A DNA stretch of 64,000 nt from Chitinophaga flava (GTDB lineage Bacteria > Bacteroidota > Bacteroidia > Chitinophagales > Chitinophagaceae), in the NCBI RefSeq assembly GCF_003308995.1, contig NZ_QFFJ01000001.1, forward strand, positions 310,001-374,000, read 5' to 3'. Position numbers and translations under genes: made by a program. Position 1 is the stretch's first letter. Each line of letters opens with the position of its first letter. The notes beneath the pieces were generated by a model. That model saw only the letters and a list, made by a program, of their open reading frames with translations, was not told where the DNA came from and searched no databases. This document shows positions 8,778 to 17,300 of this stretch, in pieces.

Positions 8778-10031
8778 TTAATTGCTCCTGATCGCCACTA
8801 CCGGGTCTAGTTTGCTGGCAAAATAGGCAGGTATAAAGCCGGCCAGGATACCCACCACCGCAGAAATAGACAATCCCAGCACAATGTTGTTCAGGGAAAG
8901 GAACATCTGGAAGGCGCTTACCAAATTTATGACAACTGTACAGAGATATACCAGCACCAGCCCTAAAGCTCCCCCAATAAGACATAAAAGTACCGCTTCC
9001 ATCAGAAATTCCGCCAGAATAATCCCCCTCTTAGCTCCTATGGCTTTTTTCAGACCAATAATGGCGGTTCTTTCCTTCACCGTCACAAACATAATATTGG
9101 CTATCCCGAAAGCCCCTACGATCAGGGCGAAGATGGCAATAAAGAAGCCGCCTACGTTGATCGCACCAAAAATGGAATTAAGGCTGTCACTGGCAGAACT
9201 AATCTCATTCAGGGCAAAATCATCATCTTCTTTGGGTTTCAACCGGTGGGCTGCCCGCAAAACCCCTTTCAGCTCGTCTTTCAGCTGGCTCATAGATGCA
9301 CCGGGCTTGGCCTTCACCAGAACATACGGGTCTGCAAAACGACGCTCATCCACCAACGTACGGGCAAAACGGTATGGCACTATAATCCCGTTGTCATAAT
9401 TCAACCCGCCTATCATGCTTTCCCCCTTTTTCTTCAATACCCCTACAATCTTCACATCCCGGCCCATTACCCGCACAGTTTTACCCAATGCCTGCTCTGC
9501 AGAAGGGAAAAGCCCATCCCAGATAGTGGCTCCCAGGATGCCCACATTAACACCACTGTTACACTCCGTATTGGCGAAAAAACGGCCATGAGAGATCTGT
9601 AGCTGCTGAATCCTGTCAAAATCATTACTCACCGCCATCAGAGACACCCCTTCCATATAATCATTCCCATATTCTACCTTTTTGTTGGCCACATCAAAGT
9701 TGAAAGAGGAAAAACTGGCGCTCTGCACCTTATCCTGTATTACCCGGAAATCCTTGTACTCCGGTACCGGCCGGTTCATATATTTCCACCAGGGATAATC
9801 TCCGTTACCCCCCCAGGGCCATTTCTGGACGTATATAACATCATCACCCAGTTGAGCCAGGTCTGTACGGATATTCTTTTCGAGGCTGTTGGTGAGCGTA
9901 AAAACAGCAATTATACAGAAGATACCGATGGTGATACCCAGCAGCGACAAAAAAGTACGCAACTTGTTCACCCGCAGCTCCTGTATAGCCATCTTCAAAC
10001 TAGTCACTAATATTTTAAGGGTTGCTATCAT
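8778..10031 (-). CDS. ABC transporter permease, MacB/FtsX type
   Basis: Architecture: one N-terminal membrane helix (about 26-46), a large periplasmic MacB-core domain (about 50-270), then an FtsX domain with three helices beginning near residues 290, 345 and 385. The N-terminal amphipathic RVNKLRTFLSLLGITIGI is the classic MacB-permease start. Such permeases act with a LolD/MacB-like ATPase in extrusion or mechanotransmission across the cell envelope. No ATPase gene is adjacent, so the partner must be encoded elsewhere. The substrate is unknown. It is divergent from prfC. Confidence 0.92.
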   Translation of the reverse strand: MIATLKILVTSLKMAIQELRVNKLRTFLSLLGITIGIFCIIAVFTLTNSLEKNIRTDLAQLGDDVIYVQKWPWGGNGDYPWWKYMNRPVPEYKDFRVIQDKVQSASFSSFNFDVANKKVEYGNDYMEGVSLMAVSNDFDRIQQLQISHGRFFANTECNSGVNVGILGATIWDGLFPSAEQALGKTVRVMGRDVKIVGVLKKKGESMIGGLNYDNGIIVPYRFARTLVDERRFADPYVLVKAKPGASMSQLKDELKGVLRAAHRLKPKEDDDFALNEISSASDSLNSIFGAINVGGFFIAIFALIVGAFGIANIMFVTVKERTAIIGLKKAIGAKRGIILAEFLMEAVLLCLIGGALGLVLVYLCTVVINLVSAFQMFLSLNNIVLGLSISAVVGILAGFIPAYFASKLDPVVAIRSN

Positions 10032-10105
10032 ATTCCAAATTTAACGGATTTATCTACTCACTTCAAGCCAATAAACACGAAATATAGCCGGAAAAAAAAA
10101 TTAGT

Positions 10106-10113
10106 TACCTTTG
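10106..10113 (+). promoter_or_regulatory. Bacteroidota-type -7 promoter element for prfC
   Basis: TACCTTTG matches the TAnnTTTG -7 consensus, followed by GC. It lies 20 nt before the prfC ATG, a normal distance for a short leader. The upstream -33 region is only A-rich. Confidence 0.6.
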
Positions 10114-10133
10114 CAGCCATTTTTTGGTTATAT

Positions 10134-11717
10134 ATGAAGTACGCTAACGAAATAAATAAAAGAAAATCCTTTGCTATCATCGCCCACCCGGACGCCGGTA
10201 AAACCACCCTCACAGAGAAATTCCTCCTGTTTGGCGGCGCCATTCAGACTGCCGGCGCGGTGAAATCCAACAAAATCAAGAAGCACACCACTTCCGACTT
10301 CATGGAAATAGAACGGCAAAGAGGCATCTCCGTAGCTACTTCCGTAATGACCTTCGAATATCGTGATATTCTGGTCAACCTGCTGGATACCCCCGGCCAC
10401 AAAGACTTTGCGGAAGACACCTACCGCACCCTCACCGCAGTAGACAGCGTTGTACTGGTAATCGACTGCGTAAAAGGGGTGGAAGAACAAACCGAAAGAC
10501 TGATGGAAGTATGCCGCATGCGCGATACTCCGGTAATCATCTTCGTCAATAAAATGGACCGCGATGGTAAGTATCCCTTCGACCTGCTCGATGAACTGGA
10601 AGAAAAACTGAGCATCCGCGTAAGACCCCTCAGCTGGCCTATCAATATGGGTAAGGACTTTAAAGGTGTATACAACCTTTACGACAAAAGTTTCGTCGCT
10701 TTCCAGCCCAATAAAAAAGCTACTGACGAAGACGTAGTAGCACTGCCAGACCTCAGCAGCAGCTTCGTGGACGAGCACTTCGACAGCATCGATGCCGCTC
10801 AGCTCCGTGGCGATGTGGAACTGATAGAAGGCGTGTACGACACCTTCAACAATGAAGAATACCTCCAGGGTAAACTGGCACCTGTATTCTTTGGGAGTGC
10901 CGTTAACAACTTCGGTGTAAAGGACCTCCTCGATACCTTCGTGGATATTGCTCCTGTACCCCGCAACCGGGAATCCTCTATCCGTGAAATCGATGTTCAC
11001 GAAGAAAAATTCAGCGGATTTGTATTTAAAATCCACGCCAACCTGGATCCCCGTCACCGCGATCGTATCGCCTTCCTCCGCGTTTGCTCCGGCAAATTCG
11101 AAAGAAATAAATTCTATCATCACGTTCGCCTCGACAAAGACGTGCGCTTCAGCAACCCTTACAGCTTCCTGGCCCGTGAAAAAAATATTGTGGACGATGC
11201 CTTCCCTGGCGACGTAGTAGGCCTGTTCGATACCGGCAACTTCAAAATCGGTGATACCCTCACCGAAGGTGAAAACTTCTACATCACCGGCATCCCCAGC
11301 TTCTCACCCGAACTGTTCAAGGAACTGGTCAATAAAGACCCGATGAAAACCAAACAGCTCGAAAAAGGTATCCGTCAGCTCACAGATGAAGGAGTTGCCC
11401 AGCTGTTCACTCAACATGGCGGTAACCGCAAAATCATCGGTTGCGTAGGTGACCTCCAGTTTGAAGTTATCCAGTACCGTCTCCTCCAGGAATATGGCGC
11501 CGCTGCCCAGTTCAATACCCTGCCTTTTTATAAGGCCTGCTGGATCACCGGACCTAAAAACAAAATCGAGGACTTCATCCGCTTCAAATCTTCCAATATC
11601 GTGGAAGACAAAGACGGCCACCTCGTTTATCTCGCCCAGTCCGAATGGTACCTCAACACAGAAAGAACCAACAACCCGGACATTCAGTTCAACTTCACTT
11701 CCGAAATACATAAATAA
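10134..11717 (+). CDS. prfC: Peptide chain release factor 3
   Basis: Translational GTPase that recycles RF1/RF2 from the ribosome. GTPase motifs are all present: G1 AHPDAGKTT (about 16-24), switch I region RQRGISVATS, G3 DTPGHKDF and G4 NKMD. RF3-specific features include the FGGAIQTAGAVK segment after G1 and the C-terminal FNTLPFYKACWI region. At 527 aa it matches Escherichia coli RF3 closely in length and is not EF-G. The ATG at 10134 fits both the alignment and the upstream promoter. A long bidirectional hairpin terminator follows. Confidence 0.96.
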   Translation: MKYANEINKRKSFAIIAHPDAGKTTLTEKFLLFGGAIQTAGAVKSNKIKKHTTSDFMEIERQRGISVATSVMTFEYRDILVNLLDTPGHKDFAEDTYRTLTAVDSVVLVIDCVKGVEEQTERLMEVCRMRDTPVIIFVNKMDRDGKYPFDLLDELEEKLSIRVRPLSWPINMGKDFKGVYNLYDKSFVAFQPNKKATDEDVVALPDLSSSFVDEHFDSIDAAQLRGDVELIEGVYDTFNNEEYLQGKLAPVFFGSAVNNFGVKDLLDTFVDIAPVPRNRESSIREIDVHEEKFSGFVFKIHANLDPRHRDRIAFLRVCSGKFERNKFYHHVRLDKDVRFSNPYSFLAREKNIVDDAFPGDVVGLFDTGNFKIGDTLTEGENFYITGIPSFSPELFKELVNKDPMKTKQLEKGIRQLTDEGVAQLFTQHGGNRKIIGCVGDLQFEVIQYRLLQEYGAAAQFNTLPFYKACWITGPKNKIEDFIRFKSSNIVEDKDGHLVYLAQSEWYLNTERTNNPDIQFNFTSEIHK

Positions 11718-11727
11718 TTGTATTCCA

Positions 11728-11782
11728 ATAAATAAGAAAAGAGGGTGTATCACTAGCGGATACACCCTCTTTTCTTATTTAT
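11728..11782. terminator. Bidirectional hairpin terminator between prfC and the DUF6265-like gene
   Basis: A perfect 23-bp stem (11728-11750 with 11760-11782) encloses a 9-nt loop. The GC-rich core GAGGGTGTAT is flanked by AT-rich outer pairs, so each strand ends with a U-rich tract. It sits between convergent genes. Confidence 0.88.
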
Positions 11783-11792
11783 CAGGATAAGC

Positions 11793-12284
11793 TTATTCTG
11801 CCCTTTGGTACGGGAAAATATATTCTTCTATAGTCCCATCCCGCTTCCCTACTACTCTGGCTTCCAGATGGTCTTCATCTTTAAACCGGTAGGTTATTTT
11901 CTGCGGAAAACCATTTTCCAGGTCTTCAGCCACAAAACCAATCACTTTCAGTACCCGCAGCTTCAGCCGTATGGGCAACGGGGAAGTCTGGCCTGCATAG
12001 GCTGGAATAAAGAAGATATCGTTGCCATGGCGCACCAGCTGAACAGACTGCTGCAAGGCACTATCTGCTCCTGTCACCCGCCAGGTCCTGCCTGCCCAGG
12101 TAGAGTCGTTGGTCCGGCTCCAGGTCTCCACGACCGTGCCCCTCCGGGTTTTGTATACCCAGGTGCCGGCAAGTTTGTCGAGCATCCCGAAATCAGCAGG
12201 GCGTACCTGCGCGGCGGCCGTCAGGCTTCCTGCCAGCAGAAGCAGTAGCACAAGGCTATTGCTCCACCACAGCTTCTTCTCCAT
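11793..12284 (-). CDS. Secreted DUF6265-like (lipocalin-like) protein
   Basis: A signal peptide (about residues 1-26, ending AAA-Q) is followed by a ~135-residue beta-rich domain. The pattern LDKLAGTWVY, then VVETW and W.GRTWRV, is typical of DUF6265-type barrels that resemble lipocalins. Function is unknown. The ATG at 12284 lies inside the 3' end of the UbiD gene (stop at 12256), giving a 29-nt overlap on the same strand that implies co-transcription and perhaps translational coupling. A longer frame to 12323 would add 13 residues in front of the signal peptide and is unlikely. Confidence 0.8.
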   Translation of the reverse strand: MEKKLWWSNSLVLLLLLAGSLTAAAQVRPADFGMLDKLAGTWVYKTRRGTVVETWSRTNDSTWAGRTWRVTGADSALQQSVQLVRHGNDIFFIPAYAGQTSPLPIRLKLRVLKVIGFVAEDLENGFPQKITYRFKDEDHLEARVVGKRDGTIEEYIFPYQRAE

Positions 12285-14178
12285 AGATCTGATGTTTATA
12301 TTTAAGGGAAGGCGATGCCACAAACGGGCCTATCTGCAGGTCCTTCCAGATGGCATCAACTTTACGGATGGTAGCATCGTCGGCAACGATGATATTAGGC
12401 CAATCACGTTCGAAATTATCGAGCAGTCTGGTTTTCAGTGTCCCGTCCATACCAATGGCGCCAATATAACGGCCGGCCTGGCTGGCAGGTTTGTTGATCA
12501 CAAAACTATCGCGTTTAGGGTCCATGTTATTACAGAAACGCCACAAGGCAGAAGCCAGGTCAGTTACGTCTACTGTATGCTCCACATACAGCACCATCTT
12601 CACACCTGCCAGTGCAGGCAGGGCATACAACTGCTCATTCAGCTCCCGCACATGGAAAGGACGGTTTTTCTGTATCGCAACAAGGATACAAGGGATGTCC
12701 ATTGCCAGCAGGCTGCTGTTGATATCCTTTATCTCCGGGAACTGCCGCATGATAGAGGCTTTGTCTATATCACGCGGAGCGACAGCCTCCAGGTAGGTAT
12801 TGTCTGTTTCTTCCTCGTATTTACGGGTGCCATCGATACACATTTTACCACCAAAGCCCATTTTGGAACAGGAGTGGTCCAGTACGTCCATAGGACCCTG
12901 GCTCAGATAGATGTCTGTAGCAGGATTGAGATGACGGAACACATACTGCGCCAGCTTCTTGTAATCCGTGATATCTTCTCCCTCATCAGCAACGACCAGT
13001 ATTTTGTTGAACATCATTTGTCCGGCGCCCCACATGGCGTTCATCACTTTCTGAGCCTGACCGGCGTAGTCTTTCTTGATCTGGGCGATGACCAGGTTAT
13101 GGAACACGCCTTCCACCGGCATTTCCATGTTGATGATTTCCGGTACCAGCGTCATTTTGATGGGTGCCAGGAAAATACGCTCGGTGGCTTTACCGATCCA
13201 GGCGTCTTCCTGTGGAGGGATACCTACTATCGTAGACGGGTATACGGCATCTTTACGATGGGTGATGGCGGTTACATGGAAACGGGGATACCAGTCGGCC
13301 AGTGAATAATAACCGGTATGGTCGCCAAACGGACCTTCCCATATCAGGTCTTCTGCCGGGTCTACATATCCTTCGATCACAAAGTCCGCATCTGCAGGCA
13401 CTTCTATCTCCGGCTGGGTAATACATTTTACCAGTTCTACCTTCTTTTTACGAAGGAAACCTGCCAGCATGTATTCATCCACGTTTTCGGGGAGTGGTGC
13501 AGTGGCTGAATAGGTATATACCGGATCGCCGCCCAGCACTACTGCTACCGGCATCCGCTTGTTCAGCTTTTTATATTCCATGAAATGTTTGGCAGACACC
13601 TTATGTTTGTGCCAGTGCATACCGGTCATATCTTTTTCGAAGACCTGCATGCGATACATGCCTACGTTGCGGCTGCCGGTGAGCGGATCTTTGGTATGGA
13701 TCACGGGCAGGGTGATAAAGGGACCACCATCTTTGGGCCAGCAAGTGAGTACGGGCAGTTTTCCGAGGTCGGGGTTAGCCATTACTACTTCCTGGCAGCT
13801 GCCTTTGCCGCTGACTACCTTGGGCATCCAGGAAGCAAACTGTCCCAGCTTGGGCAGCATGGCCAGTTTGTCGAGTATGCTCTCCTTGGGTTTGGACAGC
13901 ATTTTAAAGAGATCTTCTATTTCCCTGGTAACATCATCCAGTTCCTGTACGCCCAGTGCCATGCACATACGTTTATAGCTGCCCATGGAGTTGATCAGTA
14001 CCGGAAAATCGTAGCCAGTATTTTCAAACAGCAGGGCTTTGCCCCCGCCGGGCATTTTACTTACCCTGTCGGTAATTTCCGCTATTTCGAGCTTTGGGTC
14101 TACAAATGTGCTGATGCGCAGCAGCTCACCTTCCTGTTCCAGCTTCTCTATAAAATGCCTGAGATTTTTATATGCCAT
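12256..14178 (-). CDS. UbiD-family decarboxylase (menaquinone-type)
   Basis: A prenylated-FMN-dependent decarboxylase of 640 aa. Family hallmarks are SRNVGMYRMQV with the prFMN/metal-binding residues (about 170), WHKHK soon after, and the catalytic block EGPFGDHTGYYSL with its essential acidic residue. Bacteroidota members of this long subgroup are annotated as the decarboxylase of the menaquinone pathway; the exact substrate here is inference. The C-terminal ~130 residues extend beyond the E. coli UbiD length (497 aa). ATG at 14178 (MAYKNLRHF) matches the family start; a 17-residue extension to 14229 is possible but unsupported. The prFMN-making UbiX is not nearby. Confidence 0.9.
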   Translation of the reverse strand: MAYKNLRHFIEKLEQEGELLRISTFVDPKLEIAEITDRVSKMPGGGKALLFENTGYDFPVLINSMGSYKRMCMALGVQELDDVTREIEDLFKMLSKPKESILDKLAMLPKLGQFASWMPKVVSGKGSCQEVVMANPDLGKLPVLTCWPKDGGPFITLPVIHTKDPLTGSRNVGMYRMQVFEKDMTGMHWHKHKVSAKHFMEYKKLNKRMPVAVVLGGDPVYTYSATAPLPENVDEYMLAGFLRKKKVELVKCITQPEIEVPADADFVIEGYVDPAEDLIWEGPFGDHTGYYSLADWYPRFHVTAITHRKDAVYPSTIVGIPPQEDAWIGKATERIFLAPIKMTLVPEIINMEMPVEGVFHNLVIAQIKKDYAGQAQKVMNAMWGAGQMMFNKILVVADEGEDITDYKKLAQYVFRHLNPATDIYLSQGPMDVLDHSCSKMGFGGKMCIDGTRKYEEETDNTYLEAVAPRDIDKASIMRQFPEIKDINSSLLAMDIPCILVAIQKNRPFHVRELNEQLYALPALAGVKMVLYVEHTVDVTDLASALWRFCNNMDPKRDSFVINKPASQAGRYIGAIGMDGTLKTRLLDNFERDWPNIIVADDATIRKVDAIWKDLQIGPFVASPSLKYKHQIYGEEAVVEQ

Positions 14179-14286
14179 GTTAAATAATCTAATAAACCAG
14201 TCAACAAAAGTAAAGATCCCGCGCCGCAATAAAAAATGCCCCCCGGTATTATACCAGGAGGCATCTCATTTATCTGTTCTCAGTTA

Positions 14287-14604
14287 TCAATTGGCAATGG
14301 TCACACCTGCGTGGAAAACCGCTCTGGGTCTGGGCGCGTAGTACGGCCTTGGAGGCGGTGGCGGAACCGGCACCGGTACTGCTACCGGGTAATAGGCTGG
14401 TTCTGCATATACTACCCTTCTTCTCGGGCGATAACAATCGTCGTCTTCCCAGCGGCGGCAGTCTCTGTCTCTTTCCTTCCAGTATTTACGTTCCCATTTG
14501 TCGCAATGTTTTTCATGTCCATAGCCGTGGCCCCAGCCTCTCTGGGCGTAAGTAGTAGCTACCGTGCCACCCAGGAGCAGCATGATCAGGAATACTTTTT
14601 TCAT
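14287..14604 (-). CDS. Small secreted Arg/Tyr/Pro-rich protein
   Basis: A 105-aa product with a clear signal peptide (1-20, cleavage TYA-Q). The mature chain has a highly charged, Trp/His/Arg/Asp-rich middle (around KHCDKWERKYWKERDRDC) followed by a Pro/Tyr-rich low-complexity tail (VPVPVPPPPPRPYYAPRPR). It is probably periplasmic and partly disordered. No enzymatic motif is present. Its neighbour at 14656-14982 has a similar size and design, so the two may act together or derive from one family. Not recognised. Confidence 0.75.
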   Translation of the reverse strand: MKKVFLIMLLLGGTVATTYAQRGWGHGYGHEKHCDKWERKYWKERDRDCRRWEDDDCYRPRRRVVYAEPAYYPVAVPVPVPPPPPRPYYAPRPRAVFHAGVTIAN

Positions 14605-14655
14605 GTTTTTGGTTTTTTTTAAGATCGGTTGGCAAATAAATGTTGTGGTGTGTTG

Positions 14656-14982
14656 TTACAGGTTGTACAGTGTAACGGCAGTATTGGAAGCATAATAAGC
14701 ACCCGGATATCCAACGTAGCTATACCTGTATCTGTGACCGTGATGATGGTGTTTGTGTTTTTTGTAGTGTTTGCGATGTCCTGGTGGAATTGGTCTCGCT
14801 GGCCGGTGCAGATGTGGTGGTCTTGGTGGCAGCGGAGGCCTTGGTGGCAGCGGCGGATGCGGAAGATGCCTTGGAACCGGAGGCGCTGGTGGCAGTGGTG
14901 GTCTCGGTGGACGATGCTGTGCAAATAAGCTGACAGCACCAACCAACAACATCACCGCGGCTAAATATATAATCTTCTTCAT
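14656..14982 (-). CDS. Small secreted Pro/His-rich protein
   Basis: A 108-aa product with signal peptide (1-21, cleavage LFA-Q). The mature part begins with about 45 residues built from PPxPP and PPRPPLPP units, then a dense histidine/lysine segment (KHYKKHKHHHHGHRYRYSY), then a short C-terminal tail. The histidine cluster could bind divalent metal and the proline stretch is extended and unstructured; both statements are inference. Other frames across this low-complexity DNA are also open, but only this one has a signal peptide and a start matching its neighbour. Confidence 0.7.
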   Translation of the reverse strand: MKKIIYLAAVMLLVGAVSLFAQHRPPRPPLPPAPPVPRHLPHPPLPPRPPLPPRPPHLHRPARPIPPGHRKHYKKHKHHHHGHRYRYSYVGYPGAYYASNTAVTLYNL

Positions 14983-15151
14983 GGCACTACTTATTTTTTA
15001 ACAATACAGGTGAATGCATACCAGCTTATTTTACAGTCATTTTGTTTCATTACTCTCTCCGCGATTTGTGAACTATTTTCCAGCTACTTTAAGCTGGTGG
15101 CTGCGATTCTTTACCTGTTTAAACAAATAAATTCAACAACTATGCCAATAA

Positions 15152-15182
15152 AAAAATCCCGGCTCAACAGGGCCGGGATACA
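15152..15182 (-). terminator. Terminator-like hairpin facing the minus strand
   Basis: Arms ATCCCGGC and GCCGGGAT (8 bp) enclose an 8-nt loop. On the minus strand the stem is followed by a run of T. It lies 16 nt downstream of the 20-codon frame at 15198-15260, and about 270 nt downstream of the DUF6089 stop. Confidence 0.6.
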
Positions 15183-15197
15183 GTTTATAAATGGACT

Positions 15198-15260
15198 TTA
15201 TTGGGGGTTGAAAGTCAGGTCGAGATTGTCAAACATTATGCCAACATAACTGTGATTCAT
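15198..15260 (-). CDS. Possible 20-residue peptide gene
   Basis: A short frame, ATG to TAA, encodes MNHSYVGIMFDNLDLTFNPQ. It is directly followed by a terminator-like hairpin, which is the only argument that it is a real transcription unit. There is no homologue I recognise and no ribosome-binding site. It may instead be the last trace of a lost gene or chance. Confidence 0.2.
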   Translation of the reverse strand: MNHSYVGIMFDNLDLTFNPQ

Positions 15261-15307
15261 CTGATTTTTAGTGATTTTTCCTGATATCGATGCGAAGATA
15301 AACTGTG

Positions 15308-15447
15308 ATGAATACTGGCTTTTTATGATGCTCCTGGTATAAAAGCAAAGCCCTCATTGATACCAATGAGGGCTTCGCTTTTATCTTCGATATTAATCTT
15401 CTATGTTAATCTCCGCTATCAGGAGCATCGGAAAAATCAGTATTCAT
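15308..15447. repeat. Nested 140-bp imperfect inverted repeat
   Basis: Three layers of complementary arms: ATGAATACTG/CAGTATTCAT (15308-15317 and 15438-15447), GATGCTCCTG/CAGGAGCATC (15327-15336 and 15420-15429), and a compact inner hairpin of 8 + 12 bp with an ATAC loop (15339-15384). The inner hairpin has terminator character on both strands. The element begins 6 nt after the DUF6089 stop codon. It could be a complex terminator, a stable 3' UTR, or a miniature mobile or REP-like element. Confidence 0.7.
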
Positions 15448-15452
15448 TACCG

Positions 15453-16319
15453 TTACAATCTTACGGGGCATCTGGTGGCTTTCACCTTACCCCATCCTCC
15501 ACTGCCGCCACCGAGGCGATAAGTAATGGTAATGCCTGAGAAGGAATACCAGTCTTTATGTTTGGCGGAGCCACGTATAGTGCCGTCTGGCGGATAAACG
15601 CCCGGGGTCTGTTTGCCGGTAAGTTCGTCACCACGGAAGGCCATGTCTACCGCTTTCTGACCACGGTAGGCCAACAGCGTATTCTGATCTACATAGTTGG
15701 TGCTTACATCATCCAGATAATCGGTGGTGGTAGGTCTTAAACCTATTTCAAAACCCAGTGTCCAGTTGTCGTTGAGCATTGCTTTAAAACCGGCCCCCAT
15801 CGGGAAGGAGAAAGCAAAGAGATCATAAGGCTGACGCTGAGGATATTGCGGAAGACCCTGTCCTTCGGTACCCAGCGGGCGTAAACGCACTCTGTTACCG
15901 GACATGTCTTTGGCAGTAGGATCAAAACCAAAGCCCCCCACTCCTATGAACACATAAGGGGTAAATCTTTTTTCATCCAAATCCAGAAAGTTAATTTCCG
16001 CAATCAGGCTACCTTCAAAAATATTGGATTTAAAGCTGAGGTTACGGGCTTTAAGCGCTTCTGATGCATTGGTACTGTCGGCACCGGTGGCAATGCCCCA
16101 GGTAAATCCGGCACGAAGGGTGAGGTAACGGTTGATGTCTTTTCTGACAAGCAGACCAAGCGCCGGACGGGTATACCGCATGTCTACCTTTTGCTGTACA
16201 AGGTCTCCACTGTAATTACTAATACCGGCAAAAGCACCTATATGCCAATCCTGTGCAAAGCTGAAAAAGGGTAATGCCATGGACAACAACAGTGTTCCGG
16301 TAAATTTTCTGAATTTCAA
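15453..16319 (-). CDS. DUF6089-type outer-membrane beta-barrel protein
   Basis: A signal peptide (about 23 residues, SFA-Q cleavage) precedes a repeating pattern of amphipathic strands typical of an 8-stranded barrel (DWHIGAFAGISNYSGDL, then Y.R.ALGLLVRKDINRYLTLRAGFTWG). DUF6089 proteins in Bacteroidota show this order, including LVQQ after the first strand and a final strand SFSGITITYRLGG. It is probably an outer-membrane protein of unknown role. The frame reaches 16352 with TTG; I prefer TTG at 16319, which gives a normal signal peptide, but the start is uncertain since no ATG precedes the signal sequence. Confidence 0.8.
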   Translation of the reverse strand: MKFRKFTGTLLLSMALPFFSFAQDWHIGAFAGISNYSGDLVQQKVDMRYTRPALGLLVRKDINRYLTLRAGFTWGIATGADSTNASEALKARNLSFKSNIFEGSLIAEINFLDLDEKRFTPYVFIGVGGFGFDPTAKDMSGNRVRLRPLGTEGQGLPQYPQRQPYDLFAFSFPMGAGFKAMLNDNWTLGFEIGLRPTTTDYLDDVSTNYVDQNTLLAYRGQKAVDMAFRGDELTGKQTPGVYPPDGTIRGSAKHKDWYSFSGITITYRLGGGSGGWGKVKATRCPVRL

Positions 16320-16501
16320 AGTATTTGGTTTTAAGAGGTTAGTCCTAATCAACTGCTTAATTTAACGTTTCTGGTAACAGTTTTATTTGGTTCGGTCTTT
16401 TACAAAAGTTTCAGTCCCAACAAAAAGCCATTAAAGATGTAAAAATAAACTAATAAACCAATTAAGTAATACGCTGATCAAACAAATAGGGAGAAAACCC
16501 A

Positions 16502-16849
16502 TCAGCAACGGATATACGACCATCCTTCAGCCTGTCTTTCCACCAGGTGGGCTACCGCTGCCGGCACTACCTGCACAAAGGAAAGCAGCTGGTCCATCTT
16601 TAGCTGTTTACCATTGATCGTGTTCTGGCAGATGAGCCAGCTGACAGCCCTGTCGTAAAGATCCTCCACCTTGCCGGCCAGGGGATTGCCGGCAGCAAAC
16701 AACAATCCATAGGCATCTCCATGCACTACTACTTCCACAGTTATACGCACCTGCCGGTCATGATAATATTGCAGCAGGTTGTTTAACTGTCCCAGCATGG
16801 CTTTCTGAGCCTCCGGGGTGGAAGAAGTGATCTGGAAAACTACTTTCAT
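16502..16849 (-). CDS. DsrE/DsrF-like protein
   Basis: A 115-aa cytoplasmic protein with the DsrE/F alpha/beta fold pattern: MKVVFQITSSTPEAQKAMLG at the N-terminus, the VEVVVHGDAYGLL strand-turn, one Cys in ICQNTI (about residue 75) and the C-terminal GWSYIRC. Many such proteins bind or carry sulfur, while others serve as general small-molecule or subunit scaffolds. The Cys after the third strand is the typical DsrE-family position. No sulfur-oxidation genes are nearby, so the role is open. The gene stands alone. Confidence 0.75.
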   Translation of the reverse strand: MKVVFQITSSTPEAQKAMLGQLNNLLQYYHDRQVRITVEVVVHGDAYGLLFAAGNPLAGKVEDLYDRAVSWLICQNTINGKQLKMDQLLSFVQVVPAAVAHLVERQAEGWSYIRC

Positions 16850-16907
16850 GGGAACAAACCTACTGAAATACAGGTAATAAGAAAAAAATTACTGGTGGAT
16901 GTTATCC

Positions 16908-17300
16908 TTAATCTTCAGATAATCCGCCGGCATCCCGTGCCGGTCCGTTGGGGTCTTTATGGTTCTGCAACTGCAGGCTGTTCAGCCTTTCCTGTAACTC
17001 CTTATACTTCAGGGTAGCCTCCTTTAACTGGAATACCAGGGAGGCTGACCGGATCTCCTGCTGGTGAAGATTCACCTCTGCGGCCAACAATGATTTCCGC
17101 TGGTGGACCAGTACTCTCCAGCATAGATAGAGCACAGTCCCCAGCAATAATAATAAGGGCACCAGTATATACAATACCGTGGCAACGCTGTTGCCGGACT
17201 CCTGTACCGGCACAACCCCGTCCTGTACAGTATCACTGCTGGCACATCCCCCTAAGAGTAATGGCAGGACTAAATATCGGATGTAAGATGAGAGTTGCAA
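16908..17300 (-). CDS. Small membrane lipoprotein with coiled-coil tail
   Basis: Starts with TTG at 17300 (an in-frame stop lies just upstream and there is no ATG before the lipobox). A short leader ends at LLGGC (Cys19). One transmembrane helix (about 44-64) follows, and then a Gln/Glu/Lys-rich helix of about 45 residues with heptad-like leucines, likely a coiled coil. A lipobox plus a membrane helix is unusual; the second helix might make it an inner-membrane protein with a cytoplasmic coiled coil. Unknown function. It lies 58 nt upstream of the DsrE-like gene on the same strand. Confidence 0.65.
   Translation of the reverse strand: MQLSSYIRYLVLPLLLGGCASSDTVQDGVVPVQESGNSVATVLYILVPLLLLLGTVLYLCWRVLVHQRKSLLAAEVNLHQQEIRSASLVFQLKEATLKYKELQERLNSLQLQNHKDPNGPARDAGGLSED

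Noticed and set aside
10128..11123. Long minus-strand frame across prfC
   Set aside because: It is a mirror of the well-conserved RF3 coding strand; its translation shows no domain and high Phe/Val/His shadow composition.
12109..13305. Plus-strand 398-codon frame across the UbiD gene
   Set aside because: Antisense to a clear UbiD family member; no domain, no promoter and no family start.
14619..14942. Alternative frames in the Pro/His-rich region
   Set aside because: Low-complexity repetitive DNA opens several frames; only 14656-14982 has a signal peptide.
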